NCBI GenBank assembly: GCA_038093515.1
Contig: JBBPSI010000001.1
Location: forward strand, 124,001-188,000
Direction: 5' to 3'
DNA: 64,000 bases
From: Butyriboletus loyo
Taxonomy: Eukaryota > Basidiomycota > Agaricomycetes > Boletales > Boletaceae
The notes below the pieces were generated by a model, which searched no databases, was not told the DNA's origin, and saw only the letters and a program-made list of their open reading frames with translations. This document shows, one piece after another, positions 1 through 11,272 of the stretch (position 1 is the first letter of the stretch; each line of letters begins with the position of its first letter). The translations under genes and the position numbers were made by a program.

Positions 1-470
1 GCTCCCCCTCTTCAGGGCTTTTTATCCTTGAATACGCTGACAAGTTTGTTGGCCTCGTTGCCATCGACGCCTCGAAGGATTCACAGTCGGAGCAGGGCCT
101 CGTGAAGAAAAACGAACATGGCCATATTCTCGCTGACAGGACCAAAGATTTCTACTCCACTGGCACATCTTCGGTTGCAACTATCCGACACTTCTTCGTG
201 GAAGAGCGCTTTCGCAAGTCCAACGTGCAGCAGGACATCCTAGCGTTCGCAGCTCGCCATGTTTTTACGACGACACAGGATGTCAAGGTCCTAAAAGCCT
301 CCGCTACTCCCCTTCTGGGTTATAAATACGACTCCTTGCGTGAATTGGGATTCTCGGTAGAGAAACAGGGCGGTAAACTTGGCATTTTTGGCTGGAGGGT
401 GGATGCAATGAGCCTGGAGAGAGCCCGATGGGAGAGGAGGGAGAGGAGCAAAGAATCATCTGATACCTGA
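1..470 (+). CDS. GNAT-like acetyltransferase, 3' end only
   Basis: The reading frame is open from the left edge and stops with TGA at 468-470, so the 5' part lies outside the window. A likely splice acceptor (CCCTCTTCAG) near position 14 begins the last exon. The visible part has a strand such as FVGLVAIDAS, then HFFVEERFRKSNVQQDIL followed by a helix. This is the beta strand plus alpha helix pattern around the acetyl-CoA site of GNAT N-acetyltransferases, where new group members carry an R/Q-x-x-G/N-like turn. The tail is basic and Ser/Glu-rich. The substrate cannot be told. The GNAT call is inferred from this pattern only; an unrelated basidiomycete protein is possible. Confidence 0.5.
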   Translation, partial: SPSSGLFILEYADKFVGLVAIDASKDSQSEQGLVKKNEHGHILADRTKDFYSTGTSSVATIRHFFVEERFRKSNVQQDILAFAARHVFTTTQDVKVLKASATPLLGYKYDSLRELGFSVEKQGGKLGIFGWRVDAMSLERARWERRERSKESSDT

Positions 471-532
471 TGTTGTGATTTTGCTCAACTAGCCCTTTTC
501 TTGTTGTAAATTCTGGTCTTGAACCATTCGCG

Positions 533-1805
533 ATGGCACTTCTCCCTTCCATCGTCGCCGACCCAAGTGGCTCGCGCCCGCATCAGCCTTTGATACTCGT
601 TCAGTCCTCTGTTTCACAGACGTGCCTGCCAGTGCTCCGCAGCCTTATCCAGCCCGCAAAACGTCCCGCACAATCATTGTTGTTCTGTTTCCTATATCCC
701 CCAGCATCGCTGACCGCAGACTGGCCGAACACCTCGAACAGCTCACTAAAGGTGTTTGACTACACCGAACAAGTTCCTGGATATGACCGAACGCAGGATA
801 CACGCGATGAAATTCTGACCGCCGTTCGTTCCGGTCAGTAAGTTCTCAAGGGGAAAGTCAATTTAGCGATGCTCATCACGAACAGTTCCCCCAGGATCAC
901 TTCATGTGATCATAGACTCTGTCGACACCCTCGCTACAGATCTCGCATCAAACTCTCAGACGTACAAGTTTATCAAGTCTCTTCTCAGCTTGATCACCTC
1001 CCGTTCACGTGTGTGATATCCGTACCGGTGGATTCTACATTTTCTTCTCACCGTGTTCGTTACAGAGCCGTCCGTGTTGATTCTACATATCCTGCTCTGT
1101 CCTTTACTGCCGATATTGACACAAACCCACCTCTCGGCAACTCTGACACACATAATTGCCCACCCACCCTCTCTGCTTACCCACCTCGCATCATCGTATC
1201 TCGCTCCCCCGCCACCTGCTGGGCCAGCTGAAAAGTTTTGGACCGTTTTTATTCCAGTTTCCGAACGTGTGCATGAAAGCGAGGCTCTCGTCTATGGGCC
1301 TGGGGGTAGTGGCACATGTTCCGGAGGAGGGCCAGATCTACCAGAGTTTGTTATCGAGCTGATAGTCAGAGGGATAACTGTGGAGGGATATAAACGAGGG
1401 ATCGAGCGGACAATCGAAGCATGGAACGGTACCAGTCCAGGGCACATTCAGAAGCTCGACAGCTTAAAGAGCATTTGGTCTCGAAGTAAATCGCTTGATG
1501 AGGTTCGTTGCCTCGTTCTGGAGTCGACATCGTCTGATCAAAGATTCCAGAAGTCACTCGATACGACACAAACCGCCTCCTTCAATTTAAAACTTACTCC
1601 ATCCCAGGAGAAATCGAGGGCACAGGTCCCACTGCCTTACACTCACGAAGGTCAGATCTTTCTTGTGTGTAACTACAGATATAAATGCCGCATAGCAGGT
1701 AAAGCTATACCTTCGGTGCCCTCTACGAGAGGAGCAATTTTCTATGAACCAGACTCAGCTGATGACATTGACGATGATGATCCTGATGAAGATCTCGATA
1801 TCTAG
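533..1805 (+). CDS. ELP5: Elongator complex protein 5
   Basis: Elp5 is part of the Elp4-Elp5-Elp6 RecA-like hexamer of Elongator, which makes the 5-carboxymethyl modification of wobble uridine in tRNA. The protein starts MALLPSIVADPSG and has a RecA-like core. A strand-forming stretch HVIIDSVDTLATDL begins the second exon, and VLHILCPSLLPILTQTHLS follows in the third. The diagnostic part is the acidic C-terminus: a FYEPDSADDIDDDDPDEDL tail just before the stop, the conserved ending of Elp5 across fungi and animals. There are at least three exons. Introns lie near 835-897 (donor GTCAGT) and 1009-1065. The gene converges on the P450 gene, with only about 90 bases between the two stop codons. 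Confidence 0.85.
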
Positions 1806-1893
1806 TCGAGGTAGCGACTGTCATATTTTGCAATTGAGAACCACGACTATACAAATCGGTAACCTGGTAAATTTTGGAGGCTGCATGGACTAA

Positions 1894-4071
1894 TTACTCG
1901 GGACCTTGTCTTCTTCTTACCCTCAATTTGACCATCAACTTTCCACTCTCCAAGAGAAAGTAGTCCTTCAGGGATTTCATCCAAGTTTTTGGATCGAAGC
2001 TGTCATCAAACTCCATATCGAAATGCATGATGAACAGGGATACAACTGCCCTTAATTCGAGCATCGCCAGGGATTTTCCCGCGCAATTTGCTGGCCCCAT
2101 GGAAAACGGTATGAAGACGCTATGGTCCAACACAAACTCTTGCGAATCGAGAGTCTCCAAAATCCATCGATCTGGCCAGAATTCATCTGGGTACGGAAAG
2201 AAATACCTCGGATCACGATGCAGAACGTAGGGAGGTACTTGGATATGAGTACCCTCTTTGATGTAGCTAAACGACGTGTGAGATACGAAAGATATAAGGC
2301 TTGGCTGGACCGTACTGAGTTCCTATCAGCTTGCCTCTCGTACCTCTCGCGGGCGCACGCTGTAGTGCCGTTGAGACAGGAGGATGGAGACGCAGAACTT
2401 CATTTCTGACATGACAGTATAAAAATAAAAATCAACACCCATCACCATCACTAACAGGACTGGATGGATACGCACATTACTGCATTCAAGAAAGGAAGCC
2501 CGGGCAAGACCCCTGTGTCGAGGGGGCTTGTCTCTGTCGGCGGGAACGTTGCATCTATCTCTTCGCGCAAACGTGCATAGTGCGTAGGGTTTGTGAGGAG
2601 ATAGAATATAGTGTTTTTTAAGACTGTAGCAGTCGTGTCTGCACCTGCTATGATGGCAAGAACAGAGTTCATGGCAATCAATGGGAAGGATGATTCCTGC
2701 GAATCAGCGTGGGATGCCGCGATCTGGATTCAGCACTCAGTGAAACATGACCGTAGCAGACATAGGAACCTTGTACCAAATGGTAAAAAAGATCCTTCTG
2801 ATCTGGCTCTTGATGATATCGAATCTTCGCCCGTTGGAAACCAAACGACCCAAAGGCACGCATTGGTGCTCCGAAATAGGGGAAGTGGAGCAGCACGCGT
2901 GAAAACCATGGGACGGCTTCGCACAGACAAGCATAGCTGGGGAAGTGGTGAGCGAATGATTACGAAAAATGGCATAGACTGACTAGAGTGACCTTGACAT
3001 ATTGGACAAGAGTTGTTTACTATCACCGTCCCGCATGAGTTCGAATCCGCCGCCGAAACTTGAGTGGCCGTGCGTTTCAATTCAGAACGATTCAAGTGGT
3101 CTAAGGTCCGAAGCTGACTCACGCCATGTCTCCCATGAAATCGAACCTGGCACTAGCGTAAGCGAGTGGGGCCGCGTGTAGACAACACTTACGTGAAGTA
3201 GCTCATCCAAGTCGCGATGTCAACGCAAGCAACCTCACCTTGTCCTTTACAGATAGTGTTGAGAGTACTCATCAGTTGGCGAGCACGCAAAAGCATCAGT
3301 TCCTCGTAGTCCTTGAGAGGAGAGTTTGAAAAAGCTTTGTTCCAAGCTTTCCGTAATACCGCATGACGTTGCAAGTCGCGGGTACCGATCAGATTAAAAT
3401 GTTCCAGATCCTTGTCGATCGGAGACATTCGCCTCCCCTCGAATACTAGCGCAGATGGGAGATGAGGGCAAAACTGGAATGATGGTCATACTTGTGAATC
3501 TTACAAGGTCCCTTTGGCATTCCTTGCGAGCCGAGGATGTATGGAAGCATGTCTTTCTCGGTAACAGATAGTTCGTTGGGCCCTTGAACCTCCATCAGCA
3601 GAACGAGAGTGACACGCATGGAGTGGCGTACCGATACGGACGATAGGACCATATTGGTCGTGCAATCGTTTTCGGTAATGGTGAGCTTTGCCACGGGAGT
3701 AAACAGCTACTGCCCATAGCTGAGATATCTTGCACGCAAAGGGGCCAGGATACTTGGCGAGGGGATGGAATGGGGAGAGGCGATACACCAGGATCGACGT
3801 GAGCAGGGTCGTAAAGAAAAGGAGATAAACTGCGAGAAGGGCTGTGGAGAATGGGATCCATGCATGGTCGACCAAGAACGATGCGGGAAGTAAAGGGACT
3901 GCGAATATGGGCAGGAAGCTCCACGAGAGAGCGGGTTCGTGCTGATTGAACCGACGGTGTGCAGCCTAGAAGACGAAACGAGATCAATTGCGGTGACTGG
4001 TACAGTGCAGACAGAAAACCCACCAAGGCACAGAGAACGTCCAGTGCCAATGCAACCGTCAATGCAGCCAT
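1894..4071 (-). CDS. Cytochrome P450 monooxygenase
   Basis: This is a membrane-bound haem monooxygenase, probably in the endoplasmic reticulum; its substrate is unknown. Read from 4071 downwards, the N-terminus has several hydrophobic segments (MAALTVALALDVLCAL, then SFLPIFAVPLLPASFL, then TALLAVYLLFFTTLLTSILV) before the proline-rich KYPGPFA hinge. All P450 landmarks are present: C-helix LRKAWNKAF, I-helix AGADTTAT near 2640, K-helix ExxR in NEVLRLHPP near 2400, FWPDRW of the PERF region, and the haem loop FSMGPANCAGKSLA near 2110 with its ligand Cys. The usual Arg of FxxGxRxC is Ala. About nine or ten short introns can be spliced without frameshift, so the gene looks intact. No other biosynthetic genes sit beside it. 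Confidence 0.92.
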
Positions 4072-4304
4072 CACGGTACCAAGGAATATTCAAACGGCGA
4101 TTTTAATTTGGTGGGCCCATCTTCAATTTCTCAGTTCTTACTTCGGGTCGTTCATTAAGCGAAGACAAAGTGTAACGGAACACCGCATCGCAGCCGTTGA
4201 CCAGCACGCGTTTCATCACCAGCTCATGTTGGCCTTGTTAAATCGGCTACAACGAAGATACAGAAAGCTACAGTAAGCCGAGTGTCCAGATTCTACCAAT
4301 CTAT

Positions 4305-5222
4305 TCATTTTGTCGCGAGAACATGCAACTTTGCCAAGGAAACTACTACTGGGACAGCGAAGAACGCATAGCCAACCCAAACCACTGCCATAATGATGAG
4401 CATCTAGGCATGATCAGAATACCTCCAACTTACTCGTGAAAGCGTTACTTGTGTTTGCAATCAGTTGTGGACCGTTCGCACCTTGGCCTTGGATGCTCTG
4501 GTTGAAATCATCCGCCGCCTTACCAAAGTACATGCGAATAATCAGGAAAGATGCCAAGCCTACAAAGACAAATTTCAGTACGAAACTTCAGTGCTCGATA
4601 TTGTACTGCGTACCGACGAGGAAGGAGGAAATACCAATCCAGGCGGAAGCCCGCTGCACCATCGGATTTTCCCAAACATTCCCTGCCTTCCCCATCAGGT
4701 GTCGAAACGAGATTCCAGTGAACATGATGAAAAAAATGACGGAGAATCCCAGCGATATCGCCAGAAATGCCGGTGCGACGGTGGGAGGTGCCGCCAAAAC
4801 AGAGCTAGGTGTGTCTGGGGTGAACACCGACGTGTCTATCGCAACAAAACCATATTCATATTTACAAACGTGGGCGATGAAAAGAGTACACACTGTAAAG
4901 AGCGGGGATTGAGGGCGATGTGCAGGTTAGACTTGCTGAATCGTTCGGCTTGACACAGGACCCTATGACCCTATGAGTTCCTAATCATCCACTCAGACAT
5001 CGGAAACCTGCCTAGTATCCCTAGAAGCATGCTAGGGCCATCCACGGCCTTGTTTGACCCAGGCTGTGTGAGCACCGAGGATGGCGTTACCGTCAAGAGC
5101 GACACTTGGCTGTGTAGCATGACCACCGGGGCGAGATACGCGAAAAGTGTGAGGAATAAAGACGTTAGCATCAGAACGGGCGTGAGGTACAATGTGGTAG
5201 CTTTCGAGATGTCGGCGAGCAT
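4305..5222 (-). CDS. Four-helix membrane protein, SUR7/PalI-like
   Basis: The start exon MLADISKATTLYLTPVL runs into the first membrane helix (LTSLFLTLFAYLAPVVML). A long external loop follows, with the motif NDSASLTCTSPSIPALY, then helix two (APAFLAISLGFSVIFFIMF), helix three (FVFVGLASFLIIRMYFG) and helix four (IIMAVVWVGYAFFAVPVVV) just before the stop at 4305-4307. Helix one, a loop with Ser/Cys, then three clustered helices is the layout of the SUR7/PalI family of fungal plasma-membrane proteins (eisosome-linked or pH sensing). The loop lacks the complete claudin-like motif that I could verify, so the family name is an inference. There are four or more exons. A claudin-like protein of unknown role is the alternative. 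Confidence 0.6.
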
Positions 5223-5713
5223 GGCGGTAGCGACGAGATTTTATGGTCGTAAGGAGTGATAAACTCGAGTCCTGCTCCAAGATTCGACTGCGAGTAAACC
5301 AGTACCGCAGGATAAGGTGGGGTGAGTAGAGTCCATCGTAAGAGGTGCAGCTTTTATAAAGGTCGCACTGGCAACCTGGATTGGGAATGCTTGTTGTTGT
5401 CGAAGGAGTCATTGTTCTGGTCGAAATGGGCAAACTCGGTCTTGACCGATTCATTCGTAGCGTCGCTTGCATGAACAAGGATTCTTCATCGAGCATAACA
5501 AAGCCCTTAATCTAATCAGCGTCAAGGAATGAAGTGGCCGTTTCAAGGCTGCATAATATCATACAGCACGTCAGGTAAAACAACCCAGTCAGTGGTGGTA
5601 GTACGTATGCAACAGGGTATCCGATGATAGAGGTTAGACAACATAATAAAGAACCAAGACAGAACAACTGGCGATACACTAGTGAATTTCCGAGTACAAG
5701 TATACGGGGCCCA
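5223..5713 (-). other. Intergenic: upstream region of the SUR7-like gene
   Basis: This lies between the stop of the RasGEF gene and the start of the SUR7-like gene, both on the minus strand, so it should hold the promoter of the latter and the 3' end of the former. Open frames here are short and their composition is not protein-like. I see no RNA gene or repeat. Confidence 0.5.
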
Positions 5714-8700
5714 TCACCGGTGGAATAATTTGCGAATGAAAGCCGAGTCTCTTCCCTGTGTAAGGTGACCATCGTCTCGTGAGATCGACCGAGGCAGGCT
5801 TGGTCTGAATGGTTCATCAACAGCATCCGAATCTGAAACCGGCGCCATTCTAGAAACTTGCATCTGTACAGTTACTCAGTTCAGAAACCTCGGACCGAAA
5901 CGATGCACACTAACCTCCTCTGGCATCACATACTCATTGAACACCAGACTCCTAATCTTCGGTCGTTCAGGGAAGTTGTAATCAGATGTCGTTTGACACT
6001 GTAGTTGGCAATGGGTTGTGCTCTGGACGAATCTTCCAAACATGTTGAACTTTCCCCAGTGAATTTTGTTGGCCTCGGTGGCGCTGACGTCTGCGTTTCC
6101 TTCATGAGCGCGGATGAGATCCGACATATGTACTTCCCTGCAAGACATCTGTTTCAGCTGCTTACAGTCATTGGTATAGACACTCACAAAGCAGGAATGC
6201 ATGCTCCTTTAGTGTTTTTCAGCGCCATCCGATAGGCTTGGTGAGCACCCCTGTGTTGGAGCAGAACGTCCCAGGACAAGAGATTTTTGTAGTGATCTGG
6301 CGTTTTAGTTTTGAATATCTCCATCGTATCATCGCCTTGAAAAGTCGAATTATTTATTCCGGCAACGAAGGCACGGAGGGCAGAATAATTATTCAAAGCG
6401 CGAAGCTTGTGTGCAATATCGACAAATTTCTCGATTTGCTTTGCTCGACTTTTGGGTTTGTCGTGACATAAGATTAGAGAGACAACCCTACGGAAATGTT
6501 AGATATGGACAAGACATATATTTGACACTCACCAATCCGCAAGATGGTTTGAAATAGCGTTGAACCGTGAGATAGAGTCAGATTCGGGATCTTTGCGACC
6601 AGGAGTGAGCGTGTATCGGAGCCAATGTCTCGGCTATAATACCAACGTGTTAAAGGTACAGAGCATACCTCCGCAAATTGGCATACCTCTATTTCCATAA
6701 ATAACTTGGCTTCAACACGAGTAATCTCTTCAGCGATCTCCGAACAATCGTAGTTCTGTAATTCTAATGACTGGCGATTCAGCTCTTTGAGAAGTTGCTT
6801 CGGTGATATCTCGGTAGAGTCAGGTGGATGCGACGAGGTGATGGGCATGATCAATGTCTTTGCACTCAAAGGCAAGCTCTGTTTACGCTCTCTTGAATTT
6901 GAGCCAGTCGAGTTTTCATGGGAAGGTACAACAGAGGACAGGTTAGACGACGCCGAATCGGTGGTTACTGCAAGTGATTCATCTTCACCGTCCGATATAC
7001 TGTAGGGATCATCAGCATCGTCGAGCAGGTGGTCAGCCTTGTGTGCCCAAGCTGAGTCGGAATCAACGATGTTTGAAAGGTGTTCCAGAAAAGGAACAAA
7101 GTCGGATCCGTAATGCATAAGATAACTCTTCCCAGTGACGGATTTCACCAAAGCGCTCAAAGCCCCTGCCGCACCTGGGGCAGAAAAATCCTGTGGATAA
7201 GTATGCATCCAAGTCTCGAGTAGATGACAAATCCTGTAAAGGTGTGATCAGATGCTTGCAGCGAGCTACTAACTCACTAACCTCATCTGAGCATAACTAG
7301 TAAACATGGGATCCCCCAATGAATTATCAAGTTGTCGTATGCGCTTCTGCATAGCCAATAAGACACTTCGAGGACTAGCAAATCTCCGATAAGTGAGCAA
7401 AAAATGCGCGACGAAAGTTGCGTCTGAATATCAATGTCAGAAGAAAGACAATAGCGTCATCTTGGAGAGCTGACCATCCCCGCTGACTGCAAGAAAGAGG
7501 AGCTTGTCAAGGAGCTCGTCTAAAGTGGCGTATTGAATCGACCGCCTGTTCAACAATAGCCTCAGTCGAAAGCAAGGTTGTGCAGAAACAGAATACCCAC
7601 GGCTCTTTTTCCTTGTTTATGTGACGATCATCATCCTCAAGTCCATTCTGTGAATCACCTCTCGCTGGATGCGAGGATGACATGGAGGAAGACTGTAGGC
7701 TATTGCTCGCCACAAGGCTAATGACGCTCCGCGCATTTGATAATTTGCCTTCATTTGAAGTGCGAGATCTCGCTTTCTCGTGCTCCGAAAACAAATCTGA
7801 CGTTGAGCGGGCACGTATCGGGGATGTTGCCAGTGGAGGAGGCGATGACGGTAGGGTGGACGTTGGTGAAAGTCGAAAAGAGCTTGCCTGCGACGTAGTG
7901 CAGACCGAAGGGACAGATGAAGACGCAGTAGGCGTCGCCGAGGTACGCCCTTGACTTTCAAAAGAAAATGGAGAGACCAACGTTTCTGGCGACGCGGGAT
8001 TTCGAAGGTCAGCGCCTGTATGCACGGCATGGTTAAAGTACGAATATTTAATATGGCGTCCAAAGACTTACTCGGTACTCTAAGGATAGACATCAACAGA
8101 AACTTGAACGCTTTCCTCATCTTCCCTATGTCCCCGACATGATTTACTTGTACCAGGCCAACATCATGCTGCTGAAATAAACTCAAGGAAGTCTGAGGAT
8201 CAACGGCTACCACGAGATCCGACTTCAGAGCGACTGCAATGATAGAATACTTCATTGGACGTATCAGTCCTAGAAGTGAATGGTGAGCGAGCAGAAAGGA
8301 GGGTTGAAGTATGGCATTTGACCCACGGAGAAAGTTGGAGACAGGCACGAATGACGATACATCCCCACTGTCATAACATACAAAGATACCATCCACTCGA
8401 GGGGGCGATGTCAGCCTTGTTATGTCCAATTCGCGGATCACGATCGAGACACTAGGTGGCTCCCGTTGTTTTACCCAGTCAAGTCGCCTTGTATCTGGAA
8501 AACATGAGGAATAGACTAACAAGCGAACACGTTTGTTGCTTACAGCGGAAGGGCGTAGAGATCGAACTTCCTGACATAGCGAAAAGTGCAGCGAGATCTT
8601 CAACACCATAAGCCCTTGCATCTTCTGCAACAAATGTAGACTTTCCGCAACCAGGCGTGCCCACAACGGCAATGGAAATCTCCTTGGGGAACGACTGCAT

Positions 8701-9564
8701 GGTCTCAGTTCACTTGGTGATCTATCGATTTAGTTTCTTCCTCACCATTGGCTGAACCGTATCGGCTAGAAAGCCTCTACTTCCAGAGTTGGCCTGCAAC
8801 CCAAGGCTACCGCTCCTGACGCGGCCGGATATAACGTCCGTGAGGGAAGAATGCCGCGGAAAGGACTGGAGGGAGGTCGTGGAATGCAATCTGCGAGCGT
8901 CATCACATAGAACGGACTGGGGAAGTTGATTTGGCAAGATGTTCATTGGGACAGGTGGCAATTGGTTGCGGGCAGGAAGCTTGAGGTCACCGGGACGACG
9001 CGATTGTCGGGCCTGTTCTTTGCCTTTCACCGAGCCTCTCCTACTTTTATCGCCCGCCTTTTTCAGAGGCTGCCAGGACTCGGATTCAAAGTTTTGCTCC
9101 ACAGGAGAATCATGACTGTCGCTCCTGGTACTCGTACTCACACCACGGGTCCGAACGTACAACGGGACGGCTTCCGCGGCATGACGACGTGCGGAATCGA
9201 CGGATAACTCTGTCCTGCGAGTTCCAGATGAATCCGCTGAGATGTGAGTGACGGCTCGAGGAGGCCGCGAAGTAGATGATGTAGACGAGTTTTCTCGTTC
9301 GTAGCCGATGAAGGAATCGACGGAGACGGACTTGCGGAGATTTTGTTGTGGGGGGTGGGGAGTGGAAGCAACGAGAGAAAGCGGGGGTGGACGAGTTGCG
9401 ATTAGGGAAGAGAGAGAGGAAGAGGTCGCATTATGGGACGCGGACGATGGAGAGCGGCGTGAGTGGACGGAATTGTGGTCGCTCTCGTCGGGCATCTGTA
9501 TGGGGGGGAGGGTCGGGATGGCAGGCAAAGAGAGAGGCATCGAACTGGCAGTCGGAGTAGACAT
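5714..9564 (-). CDS. Ras guanine-nucleotide exchange factor with an N-terminal GTPase-like domain
   Basis: Order of parts from 9564 downwards: (1) a disordered Ser/Pro/Arg-rich region of about 250 residues; (2) a P-loop domain beginning EISIAVVGTPGCGKSTFV near 8661, continuing with DGIFVCYDSGDVSSF and AVALKSDL, where a small GTPase would have its NKxD motif; (3) a second Ser-rich linker; (4) a RasGEF_N domain (TLDELLDKLLFL, FVAHFLLTYRRFASPR) near 7520-7330; (5) an acidic linker; (6) the catalytic RasGEF/CDC25 domain near 6780-5935 (EIAEEITRVEAKLF, FVDIAHKLRALNNYSALRAF, IHWGKFNMFGRF). The best last exon gives the ending SAFIRKLFHR at 5714. Start MSTPTASSMP is preferred; MFTPCNDKA at 9627 is possible. 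It should load GTP on a Ras/Rap-type protein. The GTPase-like part may be regulatory rather than active. Confidence 0.85.
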
Positions 9565-9756
9565 GGTAGATTCAGATGGCGACCATGGGCAGCAGCGAGC
9601 GGCTTTGTCGTTGCACGGGGTAAACAAGTCGCTCTGGCAGTGCTTTGGACGGCGCAGACGAGGTGTATGACTGACTTTTTTTACAAATCACAGACGCCCG
9701 CCGCTGGCAACATCAGCCCGTCTCCCTTCTCGAACTTCTAGTCGCTGGCTGCTGAA
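9565..9756. promoter_or_regulatory. Shared divergent promoter region (RasGEF / SurE)
   Basis: The start codons of the minus-strand RasGEF gene (9564) and the plus-strand SurE gene (9757) are about 190 bases apart and face away from each other. Both promoters and both 5' leaders must fit here. No clear TATA box is seen. Confidence 0.5.
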
Positions 9757-11144
9757 ATGTCCCCCAGCAGCCCCAGAGTGTTGCTCGTCGTCAGTGTTTT
9801 CTCATATCCGGCCTGCCCCCGCCAAGCCACTCATCTCACACCATCAGAACGACGATGGCCCGCCAGGTGCACAGTCACCTTACATCTTTGGCCTTTATCA
9901 ACACCTCACCAACCATCTCAGTGAGTATCCTCAGCCTAGCATCCATGACAACCTCTTATGTCACCTCCACAATCACCTTAGAATGGAACGTAAGAGTCGT
10001 CATACCAAGTTCCCAAAAGTCTTGGATTGGTTAGTGGACGTGTGATGTCCTCATTAAATCTCGAGAGTACCATCATATCAACGTCGAGCATGTAGGAAAA
10101 GCATATCATATCACTGAAATTACCCGAGGCAGATATTTCTATCCAAGGGAGCCAGGTCAATTCGTCCCCCCATGTTCCTAACTTGCCACTCATCCTTCCG
10201 TAGATGGCGTAGAAGGTGAAACATCCGATACCCCCAGACAACTCAAGGAGCAAGAGATCGCAGAGTGGATTCTGCTGGACGGTGTGCGGTCACAAGTCAA
10301 TCTGTCTTGTAACCGTCAACTCACATCGCGTAACGATTTAAAGACTCCCGCGACCTGTACAAACGTTGCCCTCCATAATTTATATCCCGGAGAATTCGAT
10401 CTCGTTGTATGTGCATGTCCACCATACCTATCATATCTGACCGTCAAACCCGCCCAGATTTCAGGACCAAACTTTGGTAGGAACACATCAGGTTGGCAAC
10501 TGCAATCCCATCAGCCTCAAGTGGTCTCATCTTGTTTTACAGCCGCGTTCACCCTCTCATCGGGTACTATCGGTGCAGCAATGTCTGCTGCACTTTCTCG
10601 CACACGTGCTATTGCGATCTCGTATGGCAACGTGCTCCATCCCACGCCCGTCAATTTACATGAGCCTGCACACGCCCTTTCCGTCCGTATCGTGGAATAT
10701 TTATGGACCAATTGGGGAAAGGATCCGGATGGAATACCTGATGACGAGGTCGATTTGTACAATGTGAACCTTCCCATGATCCATAGACTTGCGGACCCTG
10801 AAGGTCTACAAGTATACTGGACACGCATCTGGCGTAACTCGTACGGCCGCCTCTTCAAACACGTTCCAGTAGTTCACGGAACTCAGGAGGAAGGACCTCC
10901 GGATGGTTCTGGCTCTCGCAGTGGACCTGTCCTCGCAGCCAGTGCAGTTCAGCCGGACGTTTACCTCGCGTTCAAATTCGCTCCTGACATCCAGCCTTTA
11001 GTCAAGCCCGATTTATCGGTTGTACCTGTAGGAACAGATACATGGGCATTTGGAATGGGGCACGCTAGCATTACTCCCATGAGAACTGGCTTTGCTGAGG
11101 TTGATATCCGAGGTACAGACGACCCACAAAAGGTGAAGGTGTAA
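9757..11144 (+). CDS. SurE-like 5'/3'-nucleotidase (acid phosphatase)
   Basis: SurE proteins are metal-dependent phosphatases acting on nucleoside monophosphates. The first exon MSPSSPRVLLV (9757-9789) joins, after a 58-base intron (9790-9847), to NDDGPPGAQSPYIFGLYQHL; NDD is the metal-binding start typical of SurE. Further motifs are WNVRVVIPSSQKSWIG with its Ser loop, LDGTPATCTNVALHNL, LVISGPNFGRNTS and SAFTLSSGTIGAAMSAAL. The SGPNxGxN and SGTVGAAM blocks are family hallmarks. The C-terminal part (HEPAHALSVRIVEYLW, DLYNVNLPMI) also fits. Yeast PBY1 carries a tubulin-tyrosine-ligase domain after SurE; here the protein ends soon after the SurE fold, so it is SurE-only. About six exons. Confidence 0.9.
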
Positions 11145-11272
11145 CGCGGGGTTGTCTCGATCTAATCTATCGACAAGTATGAGAATAGGGTACGACAGAC
11201 TACTTTCTATCCAGTGTCATCATGAAATAATAAATGTCAGTGTCCATCCAGTTGTGATCATTCGCAAGGACC

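Noticed and set aside
7617..8672. 351-residue minus-strand open frame
   Set aside because: It overlaps the GTPase-like and linker exons of the RasGEF gene. Its N-terminal half partly uses the true frame, but the rest reads through introns in a wrong frame with Arg/Leu-rich nonsense composition.
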